From the NCBI GenBank assembly GCA_020635905.1, contig JACJYV010000001.1:372001-436000 (forward strand): a stretch of DNA of 64,000 nt, written 5' to 3'. Positions 34,938 to 43,902 of this stretch are shown here, piece by piece (position 1 is the first letter of the stretch; each line of letters opens with the position of its first letter). A program made the position numbers and the translations under genes. The notes under the pieces were generated by a model. It had not been told where the DNA came from, made no database searches, and was given only the letters and a program-made list of their open reading frames with translations. Source of the stretch: Bacteroidia bacterium (GTDB lineage Bacteria; Bacteroidota; Bacteroidia; J057; JADKCL01).

Positions 34938-36212
34938 TCAATTCCCTCTTTGCAGCACAAATAATTTGTCCTCTATCTGCTGGACCATGGCGGCATTTTC
35001 AGCCAGATCGAGGTCACCTGTGCCACGGTTGAGGTAGGTTGTCAGGACCAGATCTTTTTCCACTTCCACATGAAACTGGTCCATAAGCAGGGATTCGAGT
35101 TCGCGAATGGCGTCTGGGTGGAAATCCAGGCACAGGTTGAGGCTGATAGCCGTGGTTTGCACCAGATTGACCTGGGCACCTGCATGGGAAACCCACCTGA
35201 ATACCTCACTCACCAGAGATGTTTTCATAAAACTGAAGTCCCGCGAGGAAATGCGCAGCAATACCTGACCTTCTTTTACAATGGTGGAGGTGAGATGCCC
35301 CGTGGAAACCTGGGGATCAAAGGCCGCAATGCGGGTTCCTGACTCGTTCAAATCCAGAAAGCACTTGACTTCCAGGGGAATCTGCCGTGCATACAGGGGC
35401 TTAATGGTCTTGGGGTGAATCACGGTGGCTCCGTAGAAGGTCATTTCCACGGCTTGCTCGTAGGTCAGGTGGTCGTGCTTCAGGGCGCCAGGATTGCGAC
35501 GGGGATCGGCATTCAGCACTCCTTTCACATCCTTCCAAACGATCAGGCGACTGGCTTCCAGGCAATGAGCAAAAATAGAAGCCGTGTAGTCAGAACCTTC
35601 CCGTCCCAGGGTGGTGATTTTTCCCTCCATGGAAGAGGCAATGAAACCCTGGGTGATCAAAATTCCGTGCTTTTCAAGCAGGGGAAGCACCCTTTCCTTA
35701 ATATTGGCCTCGGTCTGGGACCAGATTACGCGGGCCTGGGTGTAGGTGGTGTCTGTTTTGATGATGTCACGCACATCCAGAAAGTGGGCTGCGACATCAG
35801 CCTGCTGCAAATGGTGGCAGACAATGGCCGTGGATAGCATTTCACCATAGGAAACGATGCGGTCGTAGGTGCGGCTGGGGAATTCACCCAAAAGCAGCAA
35901 ACCACGGATAATGCGTTCAATTTCCTGAAAATACCCTTCCAGCTGGGCTTTCAGCCCGGGCATTTCGCCCAGGCCAAGGCTGTAAACGATTTCATAATGA
36001 AACTCCCGGATGCGTGAAAACTGGGCCCAGGCCTCAGTTTCGTCACAATCTCTTGCCCAACGGGCAAGTTTTTCCAACTGATTCGTGGTTTTATCCATGG
36101 CAGAAATGACCACAATCAGGGGTTGATCCGCGAATTGGCGGATAATGTAACCTACGTTACGCACCGCGTCAGCATTTTTCACGGATGCGCCACCAAATTT
36201 CATGACCAGCAT
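34938..36212 (-). CDS. Aspartate kinase
   Basis: Starting at the ATG at 36212 gives 424 residues; an ATG at 36203 and one at 36251 are alternatives, the former putting KFGG at the usual N-terminal position. KFGGASV is the nucleotide-binding kinase motif. 'TLGREGSDYTASIFAHCLEASRLIVWKDVKGVLNADPR' is the conserved aspartokinase core, and two ACT-like domains follow from about residue 270. It phosphorylates aspartate at the head of Lys/Thr/Met synthesis. It is a stand-alone kinase, not fused to homoserine dehydrogenase. The ACT region suggests allosteric feedback; the effector is unknown. Confidence 0.93.
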   Translation of the reverse strand: MLVMKFGGASVKNADAVRNVGYIIRQFADQPLIVVISAMDKTTNQLEKLARWARDCDETEAWAQFSRIREFHYEIVYSLGLGEMPGLKAQLEGYFQEIERIIRGLLLLGEFPSRTYDRIVSYGEMLSTAIVCHHLQQADVAAHFLDVRDIIKTDTTYTQARVIWSQTEANIKERVLPLLEKHGILITQGFIASSMEGKITTLGREGSDYTASIFAHCLEASRLIVWKDVKGVLNADPRRNPGALKHDHLTYEQAVEMTFYGATVIHPKTIKPLYARQIPLEVKCFLDLNESGTRIAAFDPQVSTGHLTSTIVKEGQVLLRISSRDFSFMKTSLVSEVFRWVSHAGAQVNLVQTTAISLNLCLDFHPDAIRELESLLMDQFHVEVEKDLVLTTYLNRGTGDLDLAENAAMVQQIEDKLFVLQRGN

Positions 36213-36408
36213 GGCGCAAATGTCTTCATTGTAAGGGGAATTTGAAAGCAAAACTGTAATTCCCCGGCCAAAAAATCCGCTGAGCGGTCTTTTTTGAATC
36301 TGGAAAAATATTTCCCCCGGGCAAACGGTCCTCAGAACTGTGAAATTGATCCTAAGGGCGACGCATCAAACTTTACCAGAATTTTTTCGTTAATAGGACA
36401 ATTTAGAG

Positions 36409-36416
36409 TACTTTTG
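36409..36416 (+). promoter_or_regulatory. -7 element TACTTTTG upstream of ftsH
   Basis: An exact TAnnTTTG match 51 bp before the ftsH ATG. The expected -33 position has only TTCG, so the upstream half is weak. Confidence 0.5.
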
Positions 36417-36467
36417 CAGATTGAAATGGAGGGCAATGACCTTCCCTAAAATTTAATAACACATTTA

Positions 36468-38513
36468 ATGGCTGGACAACCTGATAACCAGAACAATAAA
36501 CCTGAAAAAGGATTCCCCAAGGGCTCCCCAAACCTGTATTGGGTTTACGCCCTGATTCTCCTTTTCATCATTTTCGCCACCTTCTTTTTCCCCTCCGGCA
36601 ATAACCCCACGGAGATTTCCCTTCGCTATTTCCAGGACACCCTGGTGGCAAGAGGTCTGGTGAAGGATGTCGTCATAGTTTCTTCTGAAAATTCACAGGA
36701 AGTGGAAGTTTACCTGACGGAAAAGGCCCTCGAAATGGATCGTTTTGCAAGGAAATTTCCCCCGAAATCGACCAAAGCCAAAGGTCCTCACTACTATTTC
36801 AGCGTAATTTCTTCTGAATACCTGGAACAATACCTGCTGGAAAAAGGCATCAACGCCAAAGTCGAAAAACGCTCTGATTACATTGGCACCATGTTGCAGT
36901 TTTTGCTGCCCATCGCCGTAATTGTGGCCATCTGGATCTTTTTCATGCGTCGCATTGGCGGCGGAGGCCCGGGCGGACAGATCTTCAACATTGGCAAAAG
37001 CAAAGCTTCGCTTTACGACAAAGAAAATAAGGTGAGTGTCACCTTCAATGACGTGGCCGGCCTCGACGAGGCCCGCGAGGAGGTCAAAGAAGTGGTGGAA
37101 TTCCTGAAAAGTCCGCAAAAATACACCCGTCTGGGTGGTCATATCCCAAAAGGCGTACTGCTGGTAGGCCCTCCCGGCACAGGTAAAACCCTGCTGGCCA
37201 AGGCCGTGGCAGGTGAAGCCAAGGTGCCTTTCTTCTCCCTATCAGGTTCGGATTTCGTGGAAATGTTTGTGGGAGTGGGCGCCGCAAGGGTTCGCGACCT
37301 GTTTAAGCAGGCCAAGGAAAAAGCCCCCTGCATCGTGTTTATTGACGAAATTGATGCCGTGGGCCGCAGCCGCGGACGGAATAACATCACAGGCGGCAAC
37401 GATGAGCGTGAAAATACGCTGAATCAGCTGCTCGTGGAAATGGACGGGTTCAACTCTGACACGGGTGTGATCCTGATGGCCGCCACCAACCGTCCCGATG
37501 TACTTGACCCGGCCCTGTTGCGTCCCGGTCGTTTCGACCGCCAGATTGGCATTGACCGCCCGGACATTGTGGGCAGGGAAGCCATTTTCAAGGTGCATTT
37601 GAAATCCATCACCCTCTCCCCTGACGTGGATGCGGCCAAACTTTCTTCCCAAACCCCCGGGTTTGTGGGTGCTGACATCATGAACGTTTGCAACGAAGCG
37701 GCACTGATTGCGGCCCGCAAAAACAAGGACGCTGTGAGCATGGAGGACTTCCAGGACGCAGTGGACCGGGTGATTGGTGGTCTGGAAAAGAAAAACAAGA
37801 TCATTTCTCCCGACGAGAAAAAGATCATTGCCTACCATGAAGCAGGCCACGCAGTGGCTGGCTGGTTCCTCGAACACGCACACCCCCTGGTGAAAGTATC
37901 TATCGTACCCCGCGGAATCGCCGCTCTGGGCTACGCCCAGTACCTGCCCAAAGAGCAATATCTCTACACGGTGGAGCAGTTGACAGATCAGATGTGCATG
38001 ACCCTGGGCGGACGTGCGGCAGAAGAAATCATTTTCGGACGCATTTCCACAGGTGCACAAAATGACCTTGAGCGAATTACCCAAACGGCTTATGCCATGG
38101 TGACCCTGTATGGTATGAACGACAAGGTGGGAAATGTTTCCTTCAACGACACCCGCCAGGAATATACCTTCACCCGTCCCTATTCTGAAGAGACGGCCAA
38201 TATGATCGACAAGGAAGTTCGCACCATCATTGATACGGCTTACAAACGGGTCAAAGACCTGCTGATTGAGCAGGGCGAAGCCCTGGAAGCAATTGCCCAG
38301 GAACTGCTGAGACGGGAAGTGCTTTTCAAAGACGACCTGGAACGCCTTGCTGGTCCCCGTCCCTGGAACAGCCAGGAGCACCTGATTCAGCAGGATCCCG
38401 AACTGGATACCAAATCAGAAGAGGCAACGCCTGCTTCTGAGGTGAAAGGCGCTGAAGAAAAGCCTTCAACCGGGGTCGCGGGCGAAGGCCCTAACCCGCC
38501 GGCTGAATCTTGA
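36468..38513 (+). CDS. ftsH: ATP-dependent zinc metalloprotease FtsH
   Basis: 681 residues. Two membrane segments (about 24-43 and 141-163) enclose a periplasmic domain. The AAA+ domain has Walker A GPPGTGKT, Walker B 'IVFIDEIDAVG' and the arginine-finger region 'RPGRFDRQI'. The peptidase has the zinc site HEAGH near residue 462. It degrades misfolded and regulatory membrane proteins. The C-terminus carries a Glu/Pro/Ala-rich tail. Its stop overlaps the TTG start of lpxH (TTGA), so the two are likely translationally coupled; in other bacteria FtsH controls lipid A synthesis, which makes the pairing suggestive. Confidence 0.97.
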   Translation: MAGQPDNQNNKPEKGFPKGSPNLYWVYALILLFIIFATFFFPSGNNPTEISLRYFQDTLVARGLVKDVVIVSSENSQEVEVYLTEKALEMDRFARKFPPKSTKAKGPHYYFSVISSEYLEQYLLEKGINAKVEKRSDYIGTMLQFLLPIAVIVAIWIFFMRRIGGGGPGGQIFNIGKSKASLYDKENKVSVTFNDVAGLDEAREEVKEVVEFLKSPQKYTRLGGHIPKGVLLVGPPGTGKTLLAKAVAGEAKVPFFSLSGSDFVEMFVGVGAARVRDLFKQAKEKAPCIVFIDEIDAVGRSRGRNNITGGNDERENTLNQLLVEMDGFNSDTGVILMAATNRPDVLDPALLRPGRFDRQIGIDRPDIVGREAIFKVHLKSITLSPDVDAAKLSSQTPGFVGADIMNVCNEAALIAARKNKDAVSMEDFQDAVDRVIGGLEKKNKIISPDEKKIIAYHEAGHAVAGWFLEHAHPLVKVSIVPRGIAALGYAQYLPKEQYLYTVEQLTDQMCMTLGGRAAEEIIFGRISTGAQNDLERITQTAYAMVTLYGMNDKVGNVSFNDTRQEYTFTRPYSEETANMIDKEVRTIIDTAYKRVKDLLIEQGEALEAIAQELLRREVLFKDDLERLAGPRPWNSQEHLIQQDPELDTKSEEATPASEVKGAEEKPSTGVAGEGPNPPAES

Positions 38514-39331
38514 ACCCGGAAAAGAAAATATTTTTCGCCTCCGACCTCCATCTCGGCATTCCTGACCCAAAACGAAGCCGGGAAAGAGAGAAACATTTTC
38601 TCCAATGGCTCGAAATGATACGCCCCCAGGCAAAGGAAATTTTCCTCCTGGGGGATTTGTTTGACTTCTGGTTTGAATACAAAACTGTGGTGCCCAAAGG
38701 ATTCGTGCGAATCCTGGGTAAGTTGGCAGAAATCGCAGATTCGGGCATTCCCATTCATTACTTTTCGGGCAATCACGACCTTTGGCTGAAGGATTATTTC
38801 CCTACAGAACTCGGAATCCGCATTTACAAAGACCCGGTCGAAAGGGAATTTTTCTCCAAAAAGTACTTCATTCACCATGGCGACGGTCTGGGACCCGGGG
38901 ATAATGGCTATAAATTCATCAAAAAAGTATTCTCCAATAAATTTCTCCAATGGTGTTTTGCCCGCCTTCATCCCAACTTTGGCATAGGGCTTGCGGGCAT
39001 GTTTTCACGCATGAGCCGCAACCATACGGGCGAAGCCGACAAGGAAGATTATGGAGAGAATGAATTTTTGCGAATTTTTTCCCGCGAAACGCTGGCTCAA
39101 CGCCCTGACTTTGATTACTTTGTATTCGGACACCGTCACAAGCCCCTGCACATTGAACTTGAGCCAGGAAAATACTATTTCAATCTGGGAGACTGGATTT
39201 CACACTTCACCTACCTTGAGGCGGGACCAGAGGGAATTGCCCTCAAACGCTATCCACTGGAAAATCCTGGCCCTGAGCTTGTTTTTAGTCCTGACCCTGC
39301 CCCATCTTCTGTGGGCTCAGAAGTCACCTGA
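38510..39331 (+). CDS. lpxH: UDP-2,3-diacylglucosamine diphosphatase-type metallophosphoesterase
   Basis: 273 residues from a TTG start overlapping the ftsH stop by 4 bp; no in-frame ATG precedes the first metal motif. Ligands are visible in 'SDLHLG', 'LLGDLFDFWFE', 'YFSGNHDLW', 'FIHHGDG' and 'FVFGHRHKP', the calcineurin-like set with the LpxH-type 'GD.FD.W' signature. It hydrolyses UDP-diacylglucosamine to lipid X in lipid A synthesis at the inner membrane. Its 3' end overlaps the next gene in another frame. Confidence 0.88.
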   Translation: MNPEKKIFFASDLHLGIPDPKRSREREKHFLQWLEMIRPQAKEIFLLGDLFDFWFEYKTVVPKGFVRILGKLAEIADSGIPIHYFSGNHDLWLKDYFPTELGIRIYKDPVEREFFSKKYFIHHGDGLGPGDNGYKFIKKVFSNKFLQWCFARLHPNFGIGLAGMFSRMSRNHTGEADKEDYGENEFLRIFSRETLAQRPDFDYFVFGHRHKPLHIELEPGKYYFNLGDWISHFTYLEAGPEGIALKRYPLENPGPELVFSPDPAPSSVGSEVT

Positions 39332-40151
39332 TGTACAACTGCTGAGCGAACCCGTGCGGGAGCTCAATAACCTGCCCAACGGCCTTACAGACATTGAAGT
39401 GGACGAGGAGGGGAATATTTTTCTGCTCCAATCAGGCAATCACCGCATTTATAAATACTTCCACAACACGAATTACGATTCTGTCCTTACCATTGGCGGC
39501 AAGGGTATCAAAAAAGAGGGTTTCAATTACCCTTCAGAACTGGACGTGCAAAACCGTCAGAATTGCTTTGTGCTGGACTATATGAACCGCAGGTTGTTGT
39601 TGCTGAACACCAATCTGAAGGTCACAAAGGAATACAATTTTCTGGATGTAAATTCCCAATCTGTGGACGACGAAGAAGTGGATATCTGGCCCATTTCATT
39701 TGCCGCAGGCCCTACGGGCGAATTATACATTCTCAACCAAAACGACCTGAAAATTTACAAACTGGACACCTATGGACGCATGCAGACCTCCTTTGGAGGC
39801 CTGGATTACGGGGGCGGCAGCCTGACCACACCTGATCAGCTGACCATCAACCCGGGAAATTACCTCTTTGCCGCCGACACCACCAACCAAATGGTGGCTG
39901 TATTTGACCTTTACGGCATTTTTCAGTACAAAATCTACCCTACGGCATCCTTCAAATGGCACCACATCGCCGTGCTGGACAATTACCTGGTCTGCATCGG
40001 GCAAAACCGCCTATACTTTGAACACCTGCTTACCCGAAAAACGGGGGAGCAGGTAATGGAAAATTCTCCCCGAATTATCGACGTGGAGGGCACAAAGGAT
40101 TATTTTTATATCTTGCACCCAAATAAAATCACGGTACACAGGTATAAGTAA
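39252..40151 (+). CDS. Exported NHL/beta-propeller-like protein (6-bladed type), start uncertain
   Basis: The frame is open from 39051, but only from about 39252 does it look like a protein: 'WKILALSLFLVLTLPHLLWAQ' is a clear signal peptide. No ATG, GTG or TTG precedes it in the non-overlapping part, so the start may be ATC (39252, used here), CTG (39267) or an ATG far upstream at 39051/39060 within lpxH. The mature ~280 residues contain NHL-like blades ('NGLTDIEVDEEGNIFLLQSGNHRIYKYF', 'PDQLTINPGNYLFAADTTNQMVAVFDLYG'). Function is unknown. It ends 2 bp before prfA, so it sits in the ftsH-lpxH-prfA run. Confidence 0.65.
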   Translation: MHWKILALSLFLVLTLPHLLWAQKSPDVQLLSEPVRELNNLPNGLTDIEVDEEGNIFLLQSGNHRIYKYFHNTNYDSVLTIGGKGIKKEGFNYPSELDVQNRQNCFVLDYMNRRLLLLNTNLKVTKEYNFLDVNSQSVDDEEVDIWPISFAAGPTGELYILNQNDLKIYKLDTYGRMQTSFGGLDYGGGSLTTPDQLTINPGNYLFAADTTNQMVAVFDLYGIFQYKIYPTASFKWHHIAVLDNYLVCIGQNRLYFEHLLTRKTGEQVMENSPRIIDVEGTKDYFYILHPNKITVHRYK

Positions 40152-40153
40152 AA

Positions 40154-41224
40154 ATGCTTGATAAACTAAAGAACATTGCCCATCGCTTCGAGGAAGTGAA
40201 ACTTGAGCTTTCCAAACCTGATGCCGTCAATGACATGAAAGCCTATACCGCCCTGACCAAGGAATACAAGGATCTGGACAAGATCGTTTCCAAAATCCGG
40301 GATTATGAGTTGGTGCTGACCAATATCGACAGTACGAAGGCCTTGCTCCATTCTGAAAAGGACGAGGAAATGCGTGAAATGGCCAAGGAGGAGCTTTCCT
40401 CCCTGGAGGACGAAAAGGAGGAAATGGAGGCCGTGATCAAGGATCTGATGATCCCCAAGGACCCCGAGGACAGCAAAAACGTGGTTTTGGAAATCCGCGC
40501 CGGGACCGGCGGGGACGAAGCCTCCATCTTTGCGGGCGACCTTTTCAGGATGTATTCCCGTTATGCTGAGAAAAAAGGCTGGCAGGTGGCCATTACTTCT
40601 ATTCAGGAGGGCACTTCAGGGGGATTTAAGGAGATTATTGCGGTGATTTCAGGCGAAGACGCCTTTGGCACCATGAAATTTGAATCGGGCGTGCACCGCG
40701 TACAGCGGGTGCCTGCCACAGAAAGCCAGGGACGCATCCATACTTCTGCCGCGACCGTGGCCTGTATGCCCGAAGCCGAGGAATTTGACATTGAGCTCAA
40801 CGACGCGGACATTGAAATTGAGCGCACGACCTCCACAGGTCCGGGCGGCCAGTCGGTCAACACCACCTATTCAGCCATTAAATTGTTTCACAAACCCACG
40901 GGAATCCGCGTCTCCATGCAGGACGAGAAGTCGCAGCTGAAAAACCTGGCCAAGGCCATGAAAGTGCTGCGCAACAGAGTTTATGACCTGGAGTTGCAAA
41001 AGCGCCACGAAGAGCGCTCCAGTCTGCGCAAATCCTACGTATCCAGTGGGGACCGCTCCGCCAAAATCCGCACCTACAACTTCCCCCAGGGCCGGGTCAC
41101 CGACCACCGCATCAACCTCACGCTTTACAACCTGGGCCCCATCATGGATGGCGACCTGGACGGGATCATCGAGCCTCTGCGTCTGGCTGAAAACGCCGAG
41201 AAACTGAAGGAAGGGAGCTTTTGA
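40154..41224 (+). CDS. prfA: Peptide chain release factor 1
   Basis: 356 residues. The PxT-type codon-recognition tripeptide PAT in 'VQRVPATESQGR' marks RF1 rather than RF2 (SPF), and GGQ in 'GPGGQSVNTT' is the peptidyl-tRNA hydrolysis motif. The tail 'RSAKIRTYNFPQGRVTDHRI' is conserved in RF1. It reads UAA and UAG. It starts 2 bp after the propeller gene. GGQ is followed by SVNTT rather than the common HVNTT. Confidence 0.95.
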   Translation: MLDKLKNIAHRFEEVKLELSKPDAVNDMKAYTALTKEYKDLDKIVSKIRDYELVLTNIDSTKALLHSEKDEEMREMAKEELSSLEDEKEEMEAVIKDLMIPKDPEDSKNVVLEIRAGTGGDEASIFAGDLFRMYSRYAEKKGWQVAITSIQEGTSGGFKEIIAVISGEDAFGTMKFESGVHRVQRVPATESQGRIHTSAATVACMPEAEEFDIELNDADIEIERTTSTGPGGQSVNTTYSAIKLFHKPTGIRVSMQDEKSQLKNLAKAMKVLRNRVYDLELQKRHEERSSLRKSYVSSGDRSAKIRTYNFPQGRVTDHRINLTLYNLGPIMDGDLDGIIEPLRLAENAEKLKEGSF

Positions 41225-41239
41225 GTCGTTAGTCGTTAG
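41224..41239. repeat. Short iterated word AGTCGTTAGTCGTTAG (copy 1)
   Basis: The 16-mer starts on the last base of the prfA stop codon and recurs identically at 47212-47227. A related AGATTTTAGATTTTAG run is at 41538-41553 here and at 47198-47213 near the second copy. Confidence 0.8.
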
Positions 41240-41932
41240 GCACTTAGGGCTGTGTAAGCGACAACAAATTGTCGCAGAATTTGAGTTTGGTGGTTAATAT
41301 TTGTGTTGCCCTGGCCGGGCGGGCCTTCTTTTTTAGAAAAAGAAGCAAAAAGCGCCAAAACCTAAACCCTGCCCCCTCACACCACTGACCCACCGCACAA
41401 GGCCAACAGCCGCCCTCTCCCCTAGCTCAAGGCCGCCCCCTGGTTTTGGCAAGGCCACCCCACCCTGATTGGCTTCGCCAAAAAATATCCCCGCTTCGCG
41501 GCTTCAATCCCCTGGATTGATTTAGTCCTTAGTCGTGAGATTTTAGATTTTAGATTTTGGAGGTTATCAAAGTAAAACTCCATTATTCCCGATAGTAGGC
41601 TCAGGGCATAGTTTACCCCTTTGGGGCCTTGAGCCCTTAATACGCATAATAAATTCCCAAATCTTTGTCGCAAATCGAATTCCTGATTACCCTAAACTAT
41701 AATCCATATCGCATTTCCCTCCACGCTTCAAACCCGATAAACGTAATCACCTGGGTAAACTAAACTTTATGGTTGGTTGGGGAAGTTTTCCTCTCTTTGA
41801 AAATCTCCCGAACGAATTCTGCCAATTGTCCAAAATCGACTGAATGGACCCAAAGGCCGGATGATCCACGGTTGGGGGCTGAATTGGGGAAAAAAAGTTG
41901 GAAAACAGTGCCCAAATATTAATTGAAACTTC
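41240..41932. other. Gene-poor gap (about 690 bp)
   Basis: No convincing gene. It holds small hairpins (GACAA-CAAA-TTGTC near 41260, a CTTCTTTTTT/AGAAAAAGAAG inverted repeat near 41322-41343, TTGGC-TTC-GCCAA near 41468, CCGC-TT-CGCGG near 41492), C-rich runs around 41360-41440, and the AGATTTTAG iterations at 41538-41560. Open frames here are short and low in complexity. It looks like decayed or repeat-derived sequence. Confidence 0.6.
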
Positions 41933-41940
41933 TATTTTTG
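41933..41940 (+). promoter_or_regulatory. -7 element TATTTTTG upstream of nuoE
   Basis: An exact TAnnTTTG match 29 bp before the TTG at 41970. It places transcription start near 41947, downstream of the earlier in-frame TTG at 41898, and so supports the 41970 start. Confidence 0.55.
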
Positions 41941-41969
41941 GGTCAAATTCACTAAAACCGGAGGAAAAA

Positions 41970-42602
41970 TTGGCCGAGAGTGTCGTTTTCGAATTCACTG
42001 AAGCAGAAAAAGCTGAAATTCAAAAGCACGTAGCGAAATATCCGGACCGAAAGTCCGCGGTGATGCCAGCCTTGTGGATCGCTCAGGAAAAATTTGGCTG
42101 GTTGAGCCCGGAAGCCATGGAACTGGTGGCTTCCACCCTGGATATGCCATATGCCCAGGTTTACGGGGTTGCCTCCTTCTACACCATGTATTTCAAGAAA
42201 AAGGTACCCAAGTACCTTTTTGATATTTGTACCTGCTTTACCTGTGGCGAATGCGGGGGAGACCAGATCTTCAAGCATGCCCAAAACAGCCTGCAGGTGG
42301 ATGAAAACGGTCACAGCGCCGACGGCAAGTTCTGGATTCGCCAGGCAGAATGCCTGGCTGCCTGTGATACGGGCCCGGTAATGCAGATCGCCAACCGCAG
42401 GATTGTACACAATCTTACGCCCGCCAAATTCGACCAGACGGTCGATATGCTGCGCCGTGACCAGATGCCTGCCTTTGAGCCCGTTGCTCCCAAATACGAT
42501 CAGGCCAGTCCGGCGGCCAAAGCGGCTCCTGAACCTGAAAAAGTCCAGGAAACTCCGCCCCCGGCTCCTGAAGTAATTTCAGATTCCTCAGAAGAAGAAT
42601 AA
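41970..42602 (+). CDS. nuoE: NADH-quinone oxidoreductase subunit E-like protein (2Fe-2S)
   Basis: The TTG start at 41970 gives 210 residues and has GGAGG 5 bp upstream (41960-41964), rare in this window. The thioredoxin-like 2Fe-2S domain shows CX4C in 'CTCFTC' and CX3C in 'ECLAAC', the four cluster ligands of the 24-kDa subunit. 'SAVMPALWIAQEKFGWLS' and 'VYGVASFYTMY' are typical NuoE. A ~40-residue Pro/Glu/Ala tail follows. NuoE passes electrons with NuoF in Complex I. No nuoF or other nuo gene is adjacent; carA follows in 18 bp, so the operon is split. Confidence 0.9.
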   Translation: MAESVVFEFTEAEKAEIQKHVAKYPDRKSAVMPALWIAQEKFGWLSPEAMELVASTLDMPYAQVYGVASFYTMYFKKKVPKYLFDICTCFTCGECGGDQIFKHAQNSLQVDENGHSADGKFWIRQAECLAACDTGPVMQIANRRIVHNLTPAKFDQTVDMLRRDQMPAFEPVAPKYDQASPAAKAAPEPEKVQETPPPAPEVISDSSEEE

Positions 42603-42620
42603 ACCAAACCAAATAGTTTT

Positions 42621-43742
42621 ATGAGTGTTCCCGAACGGCCAGATGCAATCCTCCTCCTTTCGGACGGAACCGTTTTTGAAGGAAAATCAATCGGAAAAAT
42701 AGGAACCACCACCGGCGAGCTTGCCTTCAACACAGGCATGACCGGCTACCAGGAGGTCTTCACCGATCCCTCCTACTTTGGCCAGATTCTGATTGCCACC
42801 CATACCCACATTGGCAATTACGGCACCATCAAATCTGAAAATGAAAGCCAGGGCGCCAAAATTGCGGGCCTGGTGGTCAAAAATTTTGCCTGGAATCCCT
42901 CACGTTATAATGCGGATAATTCTCTGCAGGGATTTCTGGAGGAAAGCGGCATCGTGGGCATTTCGAACATTGATACCCGACAGCTTGTGCGTCATATCCG
43001 CACCAAAGGGGCCATGAATGCCATTATTTCAAGTGAATATTTCTCTCCCGACGAACTGGAAAGCCGCCTGGCTGCTTGTCCGCCCATGGACGGGCTCGAA
43101 CTGGCATCCAGGGTTTCCTGCACCACACCTTATTTTGCAGGTGATCCTGGAGCTGATTTTAAAGTGGCAGCCCTCGATATTGGGATCAAAAACAGCATCC
43201 TGCGTTGTCTGGTGGACCGTGGGTGCTACGTAAAAGTATTTCCCGCCAAAACTCCTTTTGAAGAGATGGCCGCCTTTGCGCCAGATGGATACTTCCTTTC
43301 CAATGGCCCGGGCGACCCGGCTGCCATGGATTACGCAGTTGAGACCTGCGAAAAAATCCTGGCCGCCGACAAACCTCTGTTCGGCATTTGTCTGGGTCAC
43401 CAGATTCTGGCCCGCGCCAGCGGATTGCCTACCTATAAAATGAAATTCGGACACCGTGGCATCAACCACCCGGTCAAGAATCTGGAGAGCGGCCGAAGCG
43501 AAATGACCTCTCAAAACCACGGTTTTGCGGTTAGTCTGGGTGCGGCTCTCAATGCAGATGACGTGGATGTGACCCACACCAACCTCAACGACGATACTTT
43601 GGAGGGAATTCGGGTCAGGGGCAAAAAAGCATTTTCCGTGCAATACCACCCCGAAGCTTCACCCGGTCCGCACGACAGCCGCTACCTTTTCGATCAGTTT
43701 ATCGAGATGATGCAGGCCGAAAGGGAGTTGGTAAAGGCCTGA
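42621..43742 (+). CDS. carA: Carbamoyl-phosphate synthase small (glutaminase) subunit
   Basis: 373 residues. The N-terminal CarA domain ('DGTVFEGKSIG', 'NTGMTGYQEVFTDPSY') is followed by a class I glutamine amidotransferase with the nucleophile in 'FGICLGHQ', the His/Glu pair in 'VQYHPEASPGPHDS', and 'LSNGPGDP' near the oxyanion region. It makes ammonia from glutamine for carbamoyl phosphate in pyrimidine and arginine synthesis. carB is not adjacent. It lies 18 bp after nuoE. Confidence 0.96.
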   Translation: MSVPERPDAILLLSDGTVFEGKSIGKIGTTTGELAFNTGMTGYQEVFTDPSYFGQILIATHTHIGNYGTIKSENESQGAKIAGLVVKNFAWNPSRYNADNSLQGFLEESGIVGISNIDTRQLVRHIRTKGAMNAIISSEYFSPDELESRLAACPPMDGLELASRVSCTTPYFAGDPGADFKVAALDIGIKNSILRCLVDRGCYVKVFPAKTPFEEMAAFAPDGYFLSNGPGDPAAMDYAVETCEKILAADKPLFGICLGHQILARASGLPTYKMKFGHRGINHPVKNLESGRSEMTSQNHGFAVSLGAALNADDVDVTHTNLNDDTLEGIRVRGKKAFSVQYHPEASPGPHDSRYLFDQFIEMMQAERELVKA

Positions 43743-43765
43743 AAAAGCGTTTTTCTGAATCAGGC

Positions 43766-43796
43766 ATATTCCCCGAAAGTATTTTGGGGTGAATAT
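43766..43796. repeat. Inverted repeat downstream of carA
   Basis: ATATTCCCC (43766-43774) pairs with GGGG-T-GAATAT (43786-43796) with a one-base bulge. A small GAAAAA-GCG-TTTTTC hairpin (43741-43755) overlaps the carA stop. Either could end the nuoE-carA transcript; neither has a strong T run. Confidence 0.4.
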
Positions 43797-43902
43797 TGGT
43801 GTTTCAACAGCTTTTGGCCTAACTTTCAATTTCCTTCTTCCCCAAAATAAAACCATCTTTGCAATTCTTCAGTTATTGCTGGAAGATTGAACAACAAAAC
43901 CC

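Noticed and set aside
37242..38381. 379-codon minus-strand frame
   Set aside because: Antisense shadow of ftsH.
41422..41673. 83-codon minus-strand frame in the prfA-nuoE gap
   Set aside because: It spans iterated AGATTTTAG sequence and hairpins; composition is not coding-like.
41898..41969. Earlier TTG start for nuoE adding 24 residues
   Set aside because: It lies upstream of the exact -7 element at 41933-41940, while the TTG at 41970 has GGAGG at proper spacing.
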